In this document: positions 13,190 to 14,169 of the stretch, piece by piece
Layout: each line of letters begins with the position of its first letter
How positions within the stretch are numbered: the stretch's first letter is position 1
Assembly (NCBI GenBank): GCA_958428675.1
Contig: CAUAGV010000026.1
Location: 1-14,169 of the forward strand
From: an uncultured Collinsella sp.
Lineage (GTDB): Bacteria; Actinomycetota; Coriobacteriia; Coriobacteriales; Coriobacteriaceae
Reading direction: 5' to 3'
DNA: 14,169 bases
Program-made: the position numbers and the translations under genes
The notes under the pieces: model-generated
What the model was told of the DNA's origin: nothing
Databases searched by the model: none
The model's input: only the letters and a program-made list of their open reading frames with translations

Positions 13190-13229
13190 ACGGGGATTAT
13201 AGGGTGAACGTTAACCCTATAATCCCCGT
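13190..13229. repeat. 40-bp palindrome enclosing promoter -10 and operator
   Basis: Perfect 16-bp arms ACGGGGATTATAGGGT / ACCCTATAATCCCCGT with an 8-base centre. The centre and arm ends form the operator GTGAACGTTAAC (13204-13215), and each arm contains TATAAT on one strand. The minus-strand copy (complement of 13196-13201) is a perfect -10 for the GH105 operon, with a start expected near 13189; a -35 is weak. The palindrome begins 13 bp after the SGNH gene stop and has no T tract, so it looks like a control element rather than a normal terminator. Confidence 0.75.
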
Positions 13230-13242
13230 GAACGGCAGACTT

Positions 13243-13911
13243 TTAACGGCAAACGGCGGTGAGGCCCGCGGCGATGCGATGCGCCAGGCGCTCATAGCCG
13301 GCAGGGCTGTAATGCAGACCGTCCGGCATGTAGAGTTCGCGGTGCTCCGGCAAAAACGGGCTGATGCCGCTTTGCGCATAGAGGTCGATCACCGGCACCG
13401 AGTAACGATCGCAAACCTCCAGCATCGCCTGCACATAAGCGTCTTGCGTCAGGCCCAGATGGTTGGCCTCGTTGCTTGCCGGGATATCCTTCTCGTGCTT
13501 GCCGCTCGTCTTGCACGGCGTCATAAACACGAGCCTTGAGCGGGGCGAGCGCGCCGTGATGGTGCGGATCAGGTAGTCGAGCGCACCATAGAACTCGTGC
13601 ACGTCGGTGCTGTCCGGCTCGCCCAGCGGCACGTTACGGCTAAAGTCGTTAACGCCGCCAAAGACGATGCAGATGTCTGCCGCGTGATCGATGCCGTCCA
13701 AACGCTCAACAAACGAATCGGTACGGTCGGCCTTGACGGCAATACGCGAACCCTTAATACCAAAGTTCTCGATCGTAGCGCTGCCCAGCAGCGCACCCAG
13801 GTGCGAGGTCCAGGAGATGTCGTTGCCTCCCCCACCGCATCCGTTATCGCCCCAGGTGGTCGAGTCGCCAAAGCAGCAGATGGTCGATTCGCTCAAGTTT
13901 TTCGGTTCCAT
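13243..13911 (-). CDS. SGNH/GDSL-family hydrolase, probable carbohydrate esterase
   Basis: 222 residues from the ATG at 13909-13911 with GAGGAG upstream; a longer frame lacks such a site. All SGNH blocks are visible: GDSTTWG with nucleophile Ser17, Gly51 in NFGIKGSRIA, GGVND with Asn88, and DGLHYSPAGY with Asp197 and His200. These small enzymes remove acetyl or other acyl groups from sugars, lipids or thioesters. No signal peptide is present, so it acts in the cytoplasm. It lies 69 bp downstream of another probable esterase and just upstream of the GH105 promoter, so deacetylation of imported pectin- or host-glycan-derived oligosaccharides is the likely role, as for rhamnogalacturonan acetylesterases. 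The substrate is inferred. Confidence 0.88.
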   Translation of the reverse strand: MEPKNLSESTICCFGDSTTWGDNGCGGGGNDISWTSHLGALLGSATIENFGIKGSRIAVKADRTDSFVERLDGIDHAADICIVFGGVNDFSRNVPLGEPDSTDVHEFYGALDYLIRTITARSPRSRLVFMTPCKTSGKHEKDIPASNEANHLGLTQDAYVQAMLEVCDRYSVPVIDLYAQSGISPFLPEHRELYMPDGLHYSPAGYERLAHRIAAGLTAVCR

Positions 13912-13980
13912 ATTCTTCTCCTCACCCGCACACCGGCGGTCATACAGGTACATACCGTTCATTCGCAACATACCGAGGGA

Positions 13981-14169
13981 CTATGCGTGGGCGTATTCCG
14001 CAACTTGCGAATCGAGCCATTCGATATCCTCGGCAAGATGCGCCACGCCAAGATGGTGTCCACCCGGACACACCTCGTGCAGAAGGTTTTCGGCCTTGCC
14101 CAGCAGCGCGTAGGCGTCGCGGACGATATCGAGTTGCTCATCTACGTTCGCCAGCCCGCGGGCGCCGTT
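13981..14169 (-). CDS. C-terminal fragment of a probable alpha/beta-hydrolase esterase
   Basis: The reading frame is open from the right edge to a TAG at 13981-13983, giving 62 visible residues without a start. It reads VDEQLDIVRDAYALLGKAEN, then HEVCPGGHHLGVAHLAEDIEWLDSQV. A short arm ending in PGGHH shortly before the C-terminus, followed by an amphipathic helix with EWL, is the usual layout around the catalytic histidine of acetyl-xylan-esterase or prolyl-oligopeptidase-like alpha/beta hydrolases. The neighbouring SGNH esterase, 69 bp downstream in the same direction, supports a carbohydrate esterase role. Most of the protein is outside the window, so the nucleophile cannot be checked. Confidence 0.5.
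   Translation of the reverse strand, partial: NGARGLANVDEQLDIVRDAYALLGKAENLLHEVCPGGHHLGVAHLAEDIEWLDSQVAEYAHA

Overview
The window looks like an accessory carbohydrate locus from a moderately GC-rich anaerobic gut actinobacterium. A Collinsella-like member of the Coriobacteriia is my best guess, from GC-rich third positions, Fe-S flavoenzymes and gene families common in gut bacteria. That is an impression from the sequence, not a database result. No rRNA, tRNA, CRISPR array or transposase was seen.

Layout, left to right. (1) 1-353 (+): the C-terminal half of a YczE/YitT-like membrane protein, cut by the window edge. (2) 394-988 (-): a HIT-family protein followed by a possible 32-residue membrane peptide. 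(3) 989-1431: a gene-poor stretch with operator-like motifs, a 46-codon reading frame resembling the C-terminus of KDPG aldolase, and a terminator. (4) 1432-4679 (-): a GntP-family sugar-acid permease, then an IlvD/Edd-family dehydratase. (5) 4680-4912: a divergent control region with repeated TCTGATG motifs. (6) 4913-7424 (+): a FadR-type GntR regulator, a KduD/DhuD-like short-chain dehydrogenase, a long hairpin, and a DhuI-like RpiB/LacAB-fold isomerase ending at a terminator. (7) 7563-14169 (-), in transcription order from the right edge: the tail of a probable alpha/beta-hydrolase esterase, an SGNH esterase, a palindromic promoter/operator, a GH105 unsaturated-uronyl hydrolase, a TIM-barrel isomerase/epimerase, a GltD-like Fe-S flavoprotein, and an Old-Yellow-Enzyme/2,4-dienoyl-CoA-reductase-like flavoprotein.

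How the genes may work together (inference). Esterases strip acyl groups from pectin- or glycosaminoglycan-type oligosaccharides. GH105, which has no signal peptide, releases the unsaturated uronate in the cytoplasm, and this opens spontaneously to 4-deoxy-5-hexosulose uronate. The DhuI-like isomerase and DhuD-like reductase then give 2-keto-3-deoxygluconate (KDG). GntP and the IlvD/Edd dehydratase would feed imported aldonates into the same intermediate. No intact KDG kinase or KDPG aldolase is present; only an aldolase-like relic is seen. The TIM-barrel protein and two Fe-S flavoproteins lie downstream of GH105, the first coupled to it by a 2-bp gap. They have no assigned step in the known pathway and are the most interesting unexplained part.

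Two operator families can be read by eye. GTGAACGTTCAC-like palindromes (LacI-type shape, central CG) lie upstream of the dehydrogenase, the GH105 operon and the HIT gene, but no LacI regulator is encoded here. TCTGATG-centred sites crowd the gntP/fadR divergent region and recur once upstream of the HIT gene.
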